64,000 nucleotides of DNA from Prostheceraeus crozeri (taxonomy: Eukaryota; Platyhelminthes; Polycladida; Euryleptidae). The notes beneath the pieces were generated by a model. It did not search any database, was not told the origin of the DNA, and saw nothing but the letters and a program-made list of their open reading frames with translations. Positions within the stretch are counted from its first letter, which is position 1; each line of letters starts with the position of its first letter. Positions 51,487-63,254 of the stretch are shown here, one piece after another. The position numbers and the translations under genes are program-made. The stretch spans positions 620,001 to 684,000 of the forward strand of contig CAJQUW010007530.1 in NCBI GenBank assembly GCA_907163375.1, written 5' to 3'.

Positions 51487-52523
51487 CATAGAAATTAACA
51501 ATACCATAGAAAGTCCTAGAATTGAAATTACATGAAAATTATGGCACACGCCGGGGGAACTTAGTTGGGGCAAAAAGCAAATTTTGCGAGCTGGTTTTCT
51601 TGTTTTCTGATTGGCACTTTAAATTATCAAGTCAATTTGTGATCTGGATTGTTGCCCCTTGTCTGAAGATCATGTACACAAAAGTAATAATGAATTTACG
51701 AAATACTGCGGCGACAGGATGACAAAGAAGGAAATCCTTTAAAACGTTCTGTACGTTCATCATTTTGAAATATCGCTCCTATAATCTATCAAGAGTATAA
51801 TCAGACACTTATGCAACTTGTAAAGTCGATTTACAGAGCATGCATAACTCCAGCTTGAAATCAGAGGCCAAGAAATCTTACAGTATTCATTTTACTTTGA
51901 AGGGTTCCCCTGTTCAATATTTTTGAACAATTTTCAATACCTTTGCATGCTTTCGAATATGAGCCTCCAAAATACAAATTACATAAGTCATTCAATGACT
52001 AATTGAAAAGTTCCAGCGACATTTCATTATCTGATAAATGACTGTAGCTAAAGAAGCGTTCGATGTGTTTATTCCAGAAAAACGCTAGGTTTCTTAACCG
52101 CTAGAAGGTGAAATTATCCAAAAATTAGAATTTTTATCTTTGAACTCTTCAGATGTTCCCACAAACAGCACAACGACCACTTCCGATAATGACTCTGGGA
52201 ACCAAATTTCAATTCGTATTCCAATGTTGAAAAATTGGAAAATAGTTGTCAATGTCTGGTACAAATAGACGCAGTATATTGATCCATGGAATAGTAGGCT
52301 ATTTCACACGAAACAATGCCACCATCTAACTTAAAATTCTCTTCATGAAAATCCTGTAATTTGATGTCAACAACTTCCACAACCAACTTGGCAAATAGTT
52401 TGACTATGATACAATGTTTTAAATCTAAGCTGATCTACAAACCATAGATTTTTCCATGTGCCATCATTGTACATAGGCAAGATATCAAACTTCCATTCTA
52501 GTGCACTATTATCTACTTCTATG
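51487..52523 (+). repeat. 1.04-kb repeat, copy A
   Basis: Begins CATAGAAATTAACAATACC and ends ATTATCTACTTCTATG. Its ends form an imperfect inverted repeat (CATAGAA...CTAGAATGGAA). It matches copies B and C along its whole length with scattered changes. No protein seen. Confidence 0.85.
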
Positions 52524-53465
52524 TATATATGACAAAAATGAATTTCTAAAATTTCATAGTTTTGCGATGAAAGTGTGAAAATAATTGAAAACAGTGAAAA
52601 TAACTGAAATGCTCATTTGTAGGAATAGTTCAGTTATTTTCACAATTGATGCCAGAGCATGCTCTATAACAATATCACTGCTGGTTCGATTCATTTACTA
52701 GAAAAAAGGTGATATCCCATGCGAGAACAGTTGATGCTACTTCCATTGCAACACATTACTACGTAGCGTTGATATCACGATAGAATGCAATTTCTTGCTC
52801 CATTTGGTTTTCATTCGTTTACTAACCACTTCTTTTTCATTCTTCATCGGTCTACCATTAGAAGCAGTCAGCATCAGGCTTTTCGCATTTGAACATCGAA
52901 TTGTCCAGCTAATTCAACATAACTTGCTAATTTGTGTTACTGTTTTGGTTATCTTATTGCTTGTGAATGTTCGTTTGATAAACATTACATTTCTTTGAAT
53001 TGAATTCCATTAGTTTACCATTATTATATTTGCAGGTCATTAATTGCTTCATCCGTGCTTCCTGCAAATTCGAAAACGATTCAAGTACTGTCTTCTTCAT
53101 TGAAATTTCTCCTTTTCTAAACCTCCTTTTCTTTTTTTTATTCGTCGCACATGTTGAGATACAAAAATTGAATTGGTGCTGGCGCATCGCCCAGCAACTT
53201 TCCTCGACCTCTTTGACAATCGCTTTGGTGTGTGGTTAAGTCTTCAATTAGGCCTAGTGTTTCATCGTGCTTTGGCTCTGTTAATTTTTGTCATTCATGC
53301 GTCAATGTCACAATTATTAAATTGAACACAACAGAATTGCATCTTGAACTAACTGCTTCCATAGCTGAATTAAAAACTGTGAAAGTAACTGACTTTTGAA
53401 AATGAAGGTCAAAATCATAGAGCTAGACTATGATGTATCCATAGAAGTAGATAATAGTACACTCA
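52524..53465. other. Unique spacer between repeat copies A and B
   Basis: No gene supported. Its right end (53,438-53,461, CATAGAAGTAGATAATAGTA) is the reversed terminus of the 1.04-kb repeat, so a further copy may once have ended here. Confidence 0.5.
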
Positions 53466-54514
53466 TAGAAATTAACAATACCATAGAAAGTCCTAGAATG
53501 GAAATTGGATGAAAATTATGGCACACGCCGGGGGAACTTAGTTGGGGCAAAAAGCAAATTTTGCGGACTGGCTTTCTTGTTTTCTGTTTGGCATTTTCAA
53601 TTATCAAGTCAATTTGTGATCTAGATTGTTGCCCCTTGTCCAAAGATCATGTACACAAAAGCAATAGTGAATTTACAAAAAAGTGCAGCGACAGGATGAC
53701 AGAGAAGGAAATCTTTTATAACGTTCTGTACGTTCATCATTTTGAAATATCAGTCCTATAATCAATCAAGAGTATAATCAGACACATATGCAACTTGTAA
53801 TGTCGATTTACAGGGCATGCATTGGTCCAGCTTAAAATCAGAGGCCAAGAAATCTTATAGTATTCATTTTGCTTTGAAGGGTTCCCCTGTTCATAATATT
53901 TGAACAATTTTCAAAACCTTTGCATGCTTTCGAATATGAGCCTTCAAAATATCATCACACTATGTCATATAATTCATTTAGTGATTAATTGAAAAGTTCC
54001 AACGACATTTCATTTATCTGATAAATGACTGTCGCTAACTTTCGATGTGCTTATTCTAGAGGAGCGCTAGGTTTCTTGCCCGGTAGAAGACCGTTAGATG
54101 TAAAAATTATCCAATAATTAGAATTTTTATCTTTGAATTCTTGAAATATTCTTACAACCAATACACGACTTACTTTCGATTATGACTCTGTGAACCAAAT
54201 TTCAATTCGTATTCCAGTGTTGAAAAATTGCAGAAGAGTTGTTGATGACTGGTACAAATAGACACACTATATTAATCCATGTAATAGTAGGCTATTTCAC
54301 ATAAAACAATGCCACTATCTCACTTAAAATTCTCTTCATGAAAATCCTGTAATTTGGTGTCAACAACTTCACAACAACTTGGCAAATAGTTTTAACTATG
54401 AATAATGTTTTAGATCGAATCTGATCTGCAGACCATAGATTTTTCCATGTGCCATCATTGCACATAGGCAAGATATCAAACTTCCATTCTAGTGTATTAT
54501 TATCTACTTCTATG
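53466..54514 (+). repeat. 1.04-kb repeat, copy B, left arm of a 2-kb palindrome
   Basis: Same orientation as copy A. GCACACGCCGGGGGAACTTA and AGGGTTCCCCTGTTCA blocks are shared. It meets copy C head to head at about 54,514 with a centre of about 24 unpaired bases. Confidence 0.85.
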
Positions 54515-55540
54515 AGTACACTAGAATGGAAGTTTGATATCTTGCCTATGCACAATGATGGCACATTGAAAAATCTATGGTTTGCAGATCTCCTTCGATC
54601 TAGAACATTGTATCATAGTGAAACTATTTGCCAAGTTGGCTGTGGAAGTTGTTGACAACAAATTGCAGGATTTTCACGAAGAGAATTGCAAGTGAGATGG
54701 CGGCACTGTTTCATGTGAAATAGCCTACTATTCCATGGATTAATATAGTGTGTCTATTTGTAGCAGTCACTGACAACTATTTTCCAATTCTTCAACACTG
54801 GAATACGAATTGAAATTTGGTTCACATAGCCATAATCGATAGTCGGTGTACTGGTTGTAAGAACATCTCAAGAATTCAAAGATAAAATTCTAATTATTGT
54901 ATTATTTCTCCTTCTAGCGGTCAAGAAACCTAGCGCTTTCTAGAATAAACACATCGAAAGTTTCTTTAGCTACAGTCATTTATCAGATAAATGAAATGTC
55001 GCTGAAACTTTTCAATTAATCACTAAATGACATATGTGGTATAGTGTGATGATATTTTGGAAGCTCACATTCGAAAGCATGCAAAGGTTTTGAAAATTGT
55101 TCAAAAATATTGAACAGGGGAACCCTTTTAAGTAAAATGAATACTGTAAGATTTCTTGGTCTCTGATTTCAAGCTGGAGTTATGCATGCTCTGTAAATCG
55201 ACTTTACAAGTTGCATAATTGTCTGATTATACTCTTGATAGATTATAGGAGCGATATTTCAAAATGATGAACGTACAGAACGTTTTAAAGGATTTCCTTC
55301 TTTGTCATCCTGTCGCCGCAGTATTTCGTAAATTCATTATTACTTTTGTGTACATGATCTTCAGACAAGGGGCAACAATTCAGATCACAAATTGACTTGA
55401 TAATTTAAAGTGCCAATCAGAAAACAAGAAAACCAGCTCGCAAAATTTGCCTTTTGCCCCAACTAAGTTCCCCCGGCGTGTGCCATAATTTTCATGCAAT
55501 TTCCATTCTAGGACTTTCTATGGTATTATTAATTTCTATG
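54515..55540 (-). repeat. 1.04-kb repeat, copy C, right arm of a 2-kb palindrome
   Basis: Reverse of copies A and B; begins AGTACACTAGAATGGAAGTT and ends TATTAATTTCTATGG. It is closer to copy A than B at several positions, for example in the CGCTCCTATAATCTATCAAG region. Confidence 0.85.
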
Positions 55541-55580
55541 GATTTATCATGGCCTGTGCTGATAACTATGGTACAAAATA

Positions 55581-55737
55581 GTTATACCATAGACAAATGT
55601 GGTGTATGGAGATTTATTTTCATAGTTTCGAAACATGAGGATTCTGGACTCGCTAAAGCTCGTAATCTATGCAGAATACTCATGTTTTGAAACTATGAAA
55701 ATAAATCTCCATACACCACATTTGTCTATGGTATAAC
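55581..55737. repeat. Near-perfect 157-bp hairpin
   Basis: GTTATACCATAGACAAATGT through TTTTCATAGTTTCGAAACATG is reversed on the right side with a single clear change, leaving a loop of about 38 bases. Very few differences between arms mean it is recent or homogenised. Confidence 0.85.
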
Positions 55738-55784
55738 TACAACATAATTGGTATAGATTACGCTCCTTCTACACCATTTCCAGT

Positions 55785-55940
55785 TTAATTTCAGTCATAG
55801 TCATTTTAATTTCAGATTGATCAGTTATATTTCAGATATCATCACTTTAATTTCAGAATGGTCAGTAATATTTCAGACAATGTCAGATATATTTCAGATA
55901 TCATCATTTTTATTTCAGAAGATATCAATTATATTTCAGC
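55785..55940 (+). repeat. Left array of 20-21-bp ATTTCAG units
   Basis: Units run TCATAGTCATTTTAATTTCAG, ATTGATCAGTTATATTTCAG, ATATCATCACTTTAATTTCAG and so on, with lengths 21, 20, 21, 20, 21, 21 and 21. A TCA sits in the middle of nearly every unit. The mirror array is at 57,565-57,738. Confidence 0.85.
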
Positions 55941-55984
55941 TGCTACCTGTCTGAGGTAGATATCCTCGAAAATTTTCAAAGCAT

Positions 55985-57148
55985 TTGTATTTCAAATATT
56001 GTGATCAGATTTCAAATGCTTTAAATCACAGTTTGGCAGGATTTTCTGATGACAAGGTGTCTGACACGTTAAGCATTGACGACAGTGTGGATGAGCCAAC
56101 AGTGAGAGGCAGCTACTCAAGGCATTCATTCACTGATAGAGAGCGAATCCTTTCTGCAGCTGACAATGGTGACGACTGGATAGGTACAGCACGTTTGCTA
56201 AAAATCAACAAGAAGACAGCGTATCATTGGATTCGTCAAAATCGAATTCAATTCAAGAAACGTGGTGGATACAAGACGAAAAAGCTTTCATCTGAGCTGA
56301 TACAAACCGTAATCTCATGGTTTGAAGAGAACAGTCAAACGACCCTGAAGCAGGCTGCAGAAAGGATTCGCCAAGCGTTCAGCACTTCCGTCTCTGTCTC
56401 CACTGTTGGCAATTATTTGGATGGTCATATCATGACATTGAAGAAAATCCATAAAGAGCCACAGTCAATGAACAGCGATCAAAACAAGACTAAGAGGAGA
56501 GAATGTTGTCTTCAGATGTCGGAGTACCTAAGAGACGGCAGGCAGCTGATATTCGTTGACGAAACAAACTTCAACCTGTTTTGCGAAAGGACAAAAGGTT
56601 GGTCTCGCCGAGGTGATCGGGCAAAAATAATTCTGCCAAATTCAAAAGGTCCAAATTTACACCTAATCTCAGGGATGACGTCCACTGGACTGACTGGCTT
56701 TACCACGCGTCGAGGCAATTTTAAGGCCGATGACGCCAATGAGTGGCTTCGCTCCATGCTGAGAGCGCACAGCTCTGCCGGACATGATTTGAATTCTGTA
56801 GTTGTGATTTCCGACAATGCCCCATGCCATTGTCGATTTGAAAGGGTCTTTGAAGAACCTGAATTCAATGGTGCAGAATTGCTTAGACTATCTCCTTATT
56901 CGTGTATGCTTCATCCAATTGAGAATATTTGGAGCAAAATAAAGAATCATGTCAAGACTGCATTGGGCGATCCTCCAGTTGCGGCAGGAGAAATACCCCT
57001 TGGTGAGCAAAGAATGCGCCTATTGGAAGACGAAGTCAATCATGCTGTGACGCAAGTATCAATGCAAGACTGTCTTCGTTGCTTCAATCATTCTCTGTCC
57101 TTCCATTCGAGAGCCATAGACTTGCAAGATATGCAAGTCGGCATGTGA
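55985..57148 (+). CDS. DD35E transposase of the IS630/Tc1 superfamily, start codon unclear
   Basis: The open frame runs from about 55,955 to 57,148 (387 codons from 55,985). A helix-turn-helix lies near residues 50-90 (DWIGTARLLKINKKTAYHWI). Catalytic residues are Asp192 (FVDETNFN), Asp277 (ISDNAPCH) and Glu313 (LHPIENIWSKIK), 35 residues apart. There is no ATG until about residue 150, well inside the protein, so translation needs an upstream exon or a non-ATG start. The ATTTCAG units before it look like splice acceptors. The protein is otherwise intact through its C-terminus. Confidence 0.82.
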   Translation: MYFKYCDQISNALNHSLAGFSDDKVSDTLSIDDSVDEPTVRGSYSRHSFTDRERILSAADNGDDWIGTARLLKINKKTAYHWIRQNRIQFKKRGGYKTKKLSSELIQTVISWFEENSQTTLKQAAERIRQAFSTSVSVSTVGNYLDGHIMTLKKIHKEPQSMNSDQNKTKRRECCLQMSEYLRDGRQLIFVDETNFNLFCERTKGWSRRGDRAKIILPNSKGPNLHLISGMTSTGLTGFTTRRGNFKADDANEWLRSMLRAHSSAGHDLNSVVVISDNAPCHCRFERVFEEPEFNGAELLRLSPYSCMLHPIENIWSKIKNHVKTALGDPPVAAGEIPLGEQRMRLLEDEVNHAVTQVSMQDCLRCFNHSLSFHSRAIDLQDMQVGM

Positions 57149-57564
57149 CTTTTGATGACTTTTTGAAAAGTCTTTTGTGTTCAAATGTATTTTGAAATGC
57201 AAATATATAGCAAGTGATGCAAGCGAAATGTTGTTTTATCATCTATGTTCAAGTCTTCAGGGAAAAACAGTATGGGAGGAGTAGTGATATACAAGGAATT
57301 ATAATAAAAGCAGAGAATATTTTACGGCTATAGTGTCATATGATTGCTTCGAAGCATTTCATGTCCAAAGGAGACACTGATTCCAGATTGCGAATACAGG
57401 CTTCTTTTTCGCTATTTTAGTTTCAACGTGCATTTGCATGAAGATGCATGCGCATAGTTGTGATATGATGGGCCTATCTGCTGCATCAGCGCTTTCAATT
57501 TTTGTATGTCAAGAACAGTAGGCCCCAATGGATCAATAAGCGCAGTCATGTTTTATGAATATAG

Positions 57565-57738
57565 AGGACAAAAGATATCTGAAATTAAATTGACGTTGTC
57601 TGAAATATAAATTACCATAGCTGAAATTAATTTGATGATATCTGAAATATAAGTGACGGGGACTGAAATTAAACTGATGCATCTGAAATTAAAGTGATGA
57701 CATCTGAAATATAGTTGATGTTGTCTGAAATTAAACTG
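57565..57738 (-). repeat. Right array of 20-21-bp CTGAAAT units
   Basis: The mirror of the left array: CTGAAATTAAACTG, CTGAAATATAAGTGA and similar units every 20-21 bases up to the terminal CACCATTCCC. Confidence 0.85.
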
Positions 57739-57749
57739 GGAATGGTGTA

Positions 57750-58462
57750 GTGCAATGAGTAAATATTATTTCCCACACAGGCAATAGTCTGCTTTGCAGG
57801 TCAAATAGAGCGATAGGATATTTACAATACATGCACAGAGACAAATAAATGATTGCTATTAATTGATTGCTTCCTGTAGCAATTAGAATTAATTGATCGC
57901 TTGCCCAAAATTAATTGCAACTGGTCTTCAGTCTTATTCGTAAACTAAAAGAAGCGTGTAACAAAGACATCTGTATTTTTGGTCTCTGAAAGTTCACTCA
58001 CTGTACATGCGACCCTGTATTGTGTAATCTGATCGACAGCATGACATTCCCACCGATAATGAGGTAGTGTCATTTTCAGTTCTCTACCTTTCCGAACGAT
58101 CAACGCTAATCTACGCATTTCCATGAACAGAACAGCTCACTGAATTCGTTAAAAGGTTATTATTTGAACTGGACGGAAAGTGCAATGTATGCAAGGGGCA
58201 ATCTGCAGATAGACAAAGTCGACTTGTTCATTTCATTACGGAGAACACTTACTTCTACGTATCACTAGCTGTCCTTCATTGTAATCTTAAGTGCACTCCT
58301 GATTGGAATTTCTGTCTACAATTATTTACGCTTTCTGCAGCAAATAATGAAACAAATTAACCACTTTAAATTATAGTGAAATCATGCTGTAATATTCAAG
58401 GCCTTTCTGTAAGATCATCATGCCGTCATCACGGAAATAATCTAACTGAGAGATACATGATA
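57750..58462. other. No gene seen
   Basis: AT-rich; several AATTAATTGATTG-like stretches near 57,850-57,920. No supported gene. Confidence 0.4.
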
Positions 58463-58655
58463 GTGGTCTCCGTGGCACAATGGTCAAGTGCTTGGCCTAG
58501 CGATCTTTCAGTCCAGAGGTCGAGCCCCGAAGGTGTCATCGGAAGTCGTCAGGAAGGGCATCCGGACTAAAAGCATCACAACGCTCCAGATTAAAGTCTG
58601 ACTGTCAGCACCGTCAAGCCCCGGTAAGGGGGAGCAATGACGTCAAACCATCATT
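58463..58655 (+). repeat. tRNA-derived SINE, family B, copy 2
   Basis: CCGTGGCACAATGGTCAAGT, GAGGTCGAGCCCCG, then GGAAGGGCATCCGGACTAAA and a tail with AAGCCCCGGTAAGGGGGAGC. It is the fuller of two copies in the window. Confidence 0.8.
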
Positions 58656-58709
58656 TTTTGAGAGATGTATGATACTCATAAATTTCTACTCAGATATTCA
58701 AGATTATCA

Positions 58710-59960
58710 AGTTATTCTATGGAAAGAGAGTTCCTCATGTTCGACTGATGTCCAAATTGAAAATGTATGGCATACACACCTTATTTGTTGATTGTATAAA
58801 CAATTATATTTCTAACCGCAAACAGGTGGTCGTCTTTGATAGCCATATGTCATCTCCACGTGACATATGTAGTGGTGCAATCCAAGGTTCCGTTTTAGGA
58901 CCTATTCTATCCGCCATATTCATTAATGTCCTCGACCACTGTATTTCTTATTCCAAGATTGTGAAATGATGCCGATGACGTCAAGATATTCTGTGAAACT
59001 TGCAATGATGGAATAGCCAAGTTACAAACTAATGTACATAATATTGAACAATGGAATGCAAGTAAACTCCCAAAAATGTGCATTAATCCATTTTGGACAT
59101 TTAAATTCCTCAATATCAGTCTCTGTATCTGGAGTAAACATGGCCCCTGTAGAATCATACAAGGACCTTGGAATAATGCTGGACGGTAAAATATCATTTG
59201 AGGACCATGTTACTTGGATAGTAAATCGTTCACGAAAGCAGCTTGGGTTAATGCGTAATGCATCTCCAACCGAATGCGATTATTAATTTGTATAGGGCAT
59301 ATGTTCGGAGTATTTTAGAATACGGAAGCATAATTTGGAACCCGTACAAATTTAAGAATATTCAAGCAATTGAGATTGTGCAAAGAAAAATGACAAGGAT
59401 TTTCCCTCAAATTTGCCACTTATCGTAAAAGACTTCAGTGTCTAAATCCTTGGTCCCTAAAAGCGCGCAGACTTAGATATCAACTCATACAGTACCGGAT
59501 GAACTTTTCATTTTTTGATCTTGGTTTTATTTACTTTCGTTTAATTCTTACTAGGACACTTTGTACATAGGAAACTTAGTGATTGTTATCATTTTGTAAA
59601 TATTGTGAAAAATAACCACCTGATGTATATTAAAAGAAAAAAAAGGTAACTTTAAAAAAAAATAGAAATTAATAATACCATTAAAAAACTCATATTTTCG
59701 TACAAAATAGTACATGAACTTATTGACATTAACGTAAATGATTTCTTTGATATTTCTGTTGAATCAAGAACAAGAGGCAACCATTTTTGCTTATGCCCTA
59801 AATTTCATCATCATAATTATAAACGTTAGTTTTTCACTGTAAATATGTATACATGTAAATACCGGAATGTGTTATCAGATGCTGAAATCAATGTCTCCTC
59901 TGAACAAGTATTCAAATCTGTAGTCAATGAGTTGTTCAGTAAGACCGGTGTGTGATGGAT
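58710..59960 (+). pseudogene. LINE reverse-transcriptase fragment, C-terminal half, dead
   Basis: In order: VPHVRLMSKLKMYGI; NRKQVVV and AIQGSVLGPILSAIFIN (58,748-58,969), the non-LTR 'GvPQGSVLGPilF..fInDL' motif; then QVNSQKCALIHFGH and YKDLGIMLDGKISFEDHV (59,032-59,286); then YVRSILEYGSIIWNPY, QRKMTRIF and NPWSLKARRLRYQL (59,290-59,510); and lastly ELIDINVNDFF...TRGNHF. The order fits jockey/CR1/RTE-type reverse transcriptases. The usual F-x-D-D catalytic line lies in a gap with a stop (GAAATGATGCCGATGACG region), and several frame changes split it. It is inactive. Confidence 0.8.
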
Positions 59961-60243
59961 ATCGTATATTATGGCATGATTATTTTTCTGACATTAACAA
60001 TTATCTCGTCATACGTGTAATTATGTAACTGCATTTCATGAATATGCTATCTTCAGCCATTTGAATGGGCTTTTGTATTTGTAATTTCAAATACAGATAT
60101 ATTATCATTGCAAAGTGCAGATCTATGACAAACAGAAACTCTGAAAATAATTCAAAACACTTCGATGTGTATACGTGCATTAGTGAAAGTAAAAAGGGCC
60201 ATTAGAAATCAGAAAGGAAAAATTTAATAGCCCAACTGGGAAA

Positions 60244-60921
60244 CAGGGTGTCCACTGTACGTGAAATTCACGTATGTACGTGAATTTTGAAAATTATGAA
60301 AATGTACGTGAATTTTGGGAAAATGCGAAGGCGTACGTGAATTGTACGTGAATTCCAGCTCAGTTGCGCAGATAGTGGTATTTACTGTTATTTACTCCTA
60401 CTTGATATCCACTGATTCTTGTTACGTGTGCTAATTTTTTTTTCTTCCGTTGTTGCACCAACTCTGACTTGGTTCTACAAAAAAGTATGTTGCAAGAAAG
60501 AAAGTCATAAACATGTAGATATGTTCATATAATATAGCCGCTACTAACAACGGGTCTGGGTTCAGACAATGAAAATCTAGAATCACAAACCCTATTATTA
60601 TTACCCTTGATTTTTATAGCCGCGAATTTTGTTGTATTTAGAGATTATTACCATATACCATATTACCAAAAATACCATATATTTGTGAAATGATGGCTTC
60701 AAAACAGCATCGAATGCACTTATATTATTATGTGTGCAGTGTGTATACAAGATAGTTATGAAGAACTATCTTTCTACTGTAAAGATCTCATTACTGCATT
60801 TCTTTGAGCAGTTGCTGCAGTGTTTTTGAATGATTTTGAATCAACCAACTGTCGCTTGCCGGGCAAGTAGGCCTGAAATAGTGGTACGTGAATTTTTTTC
60901 TCAGATAGGGTGGACACCCTG
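60244..60921. mobile_element. hAT-like element with CAGGGTGTCCAC ends
   Basis: CAGGGTGTCCAC at the left and GTGGACACCCTG at the right are perfect inverted ends. GGGAAA lies beside both ends, an imperfect target duplication. The interior has at least five GTACGTGAATT motifs near the left end and one near the right. No protein encoded in 678 bp. Confidence 0.75.
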
Positions 60922-61256
60922 GGGAAAGTTGATAGTTGTAGAGTGTAGTAGTTGCATGATGTTCCTACAGAAAGCATCATTTATTTATAGTTTATGTATG
61001 AAAGGTGATTATTTTGTTCTACTTTTTGCTGCAGAATTATATGCGTTTACTTCAGAAAACTTTCGTTAAGTCTTGAACTTTGAATATCGTTAAATAAGCG
61101 ATTTCTCTATTAGAGCGATGGCCGAGGTAATATGCGACGATTTTTGGATTGTTGAAAACACCCTTCTATTCCGATGCTTTATAGAAAAAAAGCAGAACCA
61201 AGTGCGAATATTTCATTTTCCCGCCGATATATGTCGGCAGATCTTTTCAAGGTGTA
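60922..61256. other. No gene seen
   Basis: No supported feature. Confidence 0.4.
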
Positions 61257-62056
61257 CACTAGAACAGTGCTGTACGGGGTCACGCTTCTTTTGACCGCGA
61301 TCACGGTCAGCGTCATCACAAAAAAGTGACCATCACGATCGCGGTCATTAACGCAGAATTTTTTAAAAATGAACACGATCACGATCACTGTCATTATAAA
61401 ATAAACACATAAATTAACCGGTCAGCCGAAAGCGGAAAGTTTTGGATATTCGACAGGTTATCTGTATTTGACTTTCCTAAATCTGCCCATAAACAATTTA
61501 TTTAGTGAAACCGTAAAGTGAATAAATAGACGTCAGGCGCATCTGAGGTCAATGCGTTAATTAGCGCGCTGACAAAATAACCGATCACGGAAGGGTAATT
61601 TATTGTGTGAAAAATCGCTTGGTTGCTTACTTTCGCTCGGCTACAAACTTCAACAATTTTGATCAAGCAACCAAACATGATCGAGATGAATTGCAGCAGA
61701 AGATCTGAATTTTCACATGCAAAAGGAATTAGTGAAATCGGACTGTCCTAACGGAATCTGCAGCGACCCGCGTCCTTTTTCTGGTCTAATTTTCCTAGTA
61801 CTATGTAAATACAAGAGAGTATGTATGGACCAGGAATGTAATGCTTTTTTTATATAATTCATTACCACCATCGGCAGCAAAATATATTCATTTTCACATA
61901 TTGTTTACCTGAGTTAATCATTTTTCACATGACCGCTAAAATGACCGCAGAAGATTTGCGTTCACGGTCGCGTTTGCGGTCTTAAATTTTGAAAATGATC
62001 GCGTTCATGGCTGCGGTCACAAAAAATGATCGCGGTCATACAACACTGCGCTGGAA
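61257..62056. mobile_element. hAT-like element rich in GATCGCGGTCA motifs
   Basis: The element spans 61,265-62,048 (784 bp). Ends are CAGTGCTGTA and, reversed, CAGTGTTGTA. Flanks CACTAGAA and CGCTGGAA match at six of eight bases. GACCGCGATCA / GATCGCGGTCA and looser forms repeat six or more times near both ends. No protein encoded. Confidence 0.75.
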
Positions 62057-63254
62057 TGAAATCAGCAAGTCTTCGACACGGAATTCGTTGTGTTATGAGC
62101 TCTTACAATTCACTTACAGACAGGAGGCACAATGCACAGTTACATGAATGTAAGAAGTCACAGTGAAGGCACCAAAAAGCTATGATAAAGAATATCTATT
62201 CATAAAAGACCAATAGCACAAAATTAAGAAGCTCTTAAATGAGGCGCAGGATATCAAAGTAATAATACTGTTTTATATATAATATTTTATATAATAATAT
62301 TTTATTTTATAGTGATCTGAGACCTTTGTGTTTTAAGACATTTCTGTTCATCATACGTGTGAAGATCTGTCGCTAAATAACACTGTTTACACCAAAGGTA
62401 CAAAATTAGGAGAATTAAAGACGATTAAAATTTACAAAATGAAAAATGTATCAATATAATAAATTCAAATGTTAAAAGTATTAGTATGAGCAGAAGCATA
62501 ACTTAGCATGCATCTTTTCACTTGCACACCGAGTGCATCTGCGAAGTCATATTTTAAATTCTACGCAGATATCAGAATAAAGCCCACCAGCAGCGTCATA
62601 TAGAAAGAAAAGCTCTACTCATATAGAGTTCTCAGTCAGACCTTCGTGCTCAGATGGAGACTGTCTTTAATCCAATCCTTCCATGGTGATTTGTTTTTAT
62701 AAAGAAATTGGCATTTAATTCATTATTTCATTGATCGAACTTCTTTCATTTTGCACATTTTATCGTCTTTAATTCGGTTGATTTTTTAGCTTTGGTGGAA
62801 AAAGTATTACCACATTATTATCCTACGCATCATTCTAGAGCAGTGTTTGAAAATGTCTTGACTAAAGAGCATATTTTGTTGATAGGGAAGCGTCAAGAAT
62901 AATTTGATGTTACTTTATTTATTTTATAAGGCTATCAATTTCAATCACTACTCAGTGATCATCTTCAGACGAAAAGGAATTTTAACATTGACTTATACAT
63001 AAGATTCAAAATTTTTCGTACAATGATATCATAAAAATATGACATGGAAGGGATGATACAGGAGATGGGTAATAGAGATATGTATGAGGCAGGTAGTACT
63101 GGGTTACATAGTACCAGTAGCATAGAAAACAATGACCTGGCAGAAAAGTGAGCAGTACATAAGTAAAATTTGAATCCTAAGCATCAGAAAAAGAGAAAAT
63201 CCCTGTAGCTGTTCAGATCATGTTTGTTGTTAATTGTTGGTTTTAATGCTAGAG
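62057..63254. other. No gene seen; TATAATATTTTA patch
   Basis: A simple AT patch lies at 62,270-62,320. No other supported feature. Confidence 0.4.

Larger units (their letters stand above)
55772..57747 (+). mobile_element. IS630/Tc1-like DNA transposon with iterated terminal repeats, in a TA site
   Basis: Ends are CACCATTTCCAGTTTAATTTC and, reversed, CACCATTCCCAGTTTAATTTC, with TA on both sides. Each end is an array of units ending in ATTTCAG every 20-21 bases: eight units on the left (to about 55,938) and about eight or nine on the right (from about 57,565). Length 1,976 bp. One long transposase frame lies inside. Confidence 0.88.
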
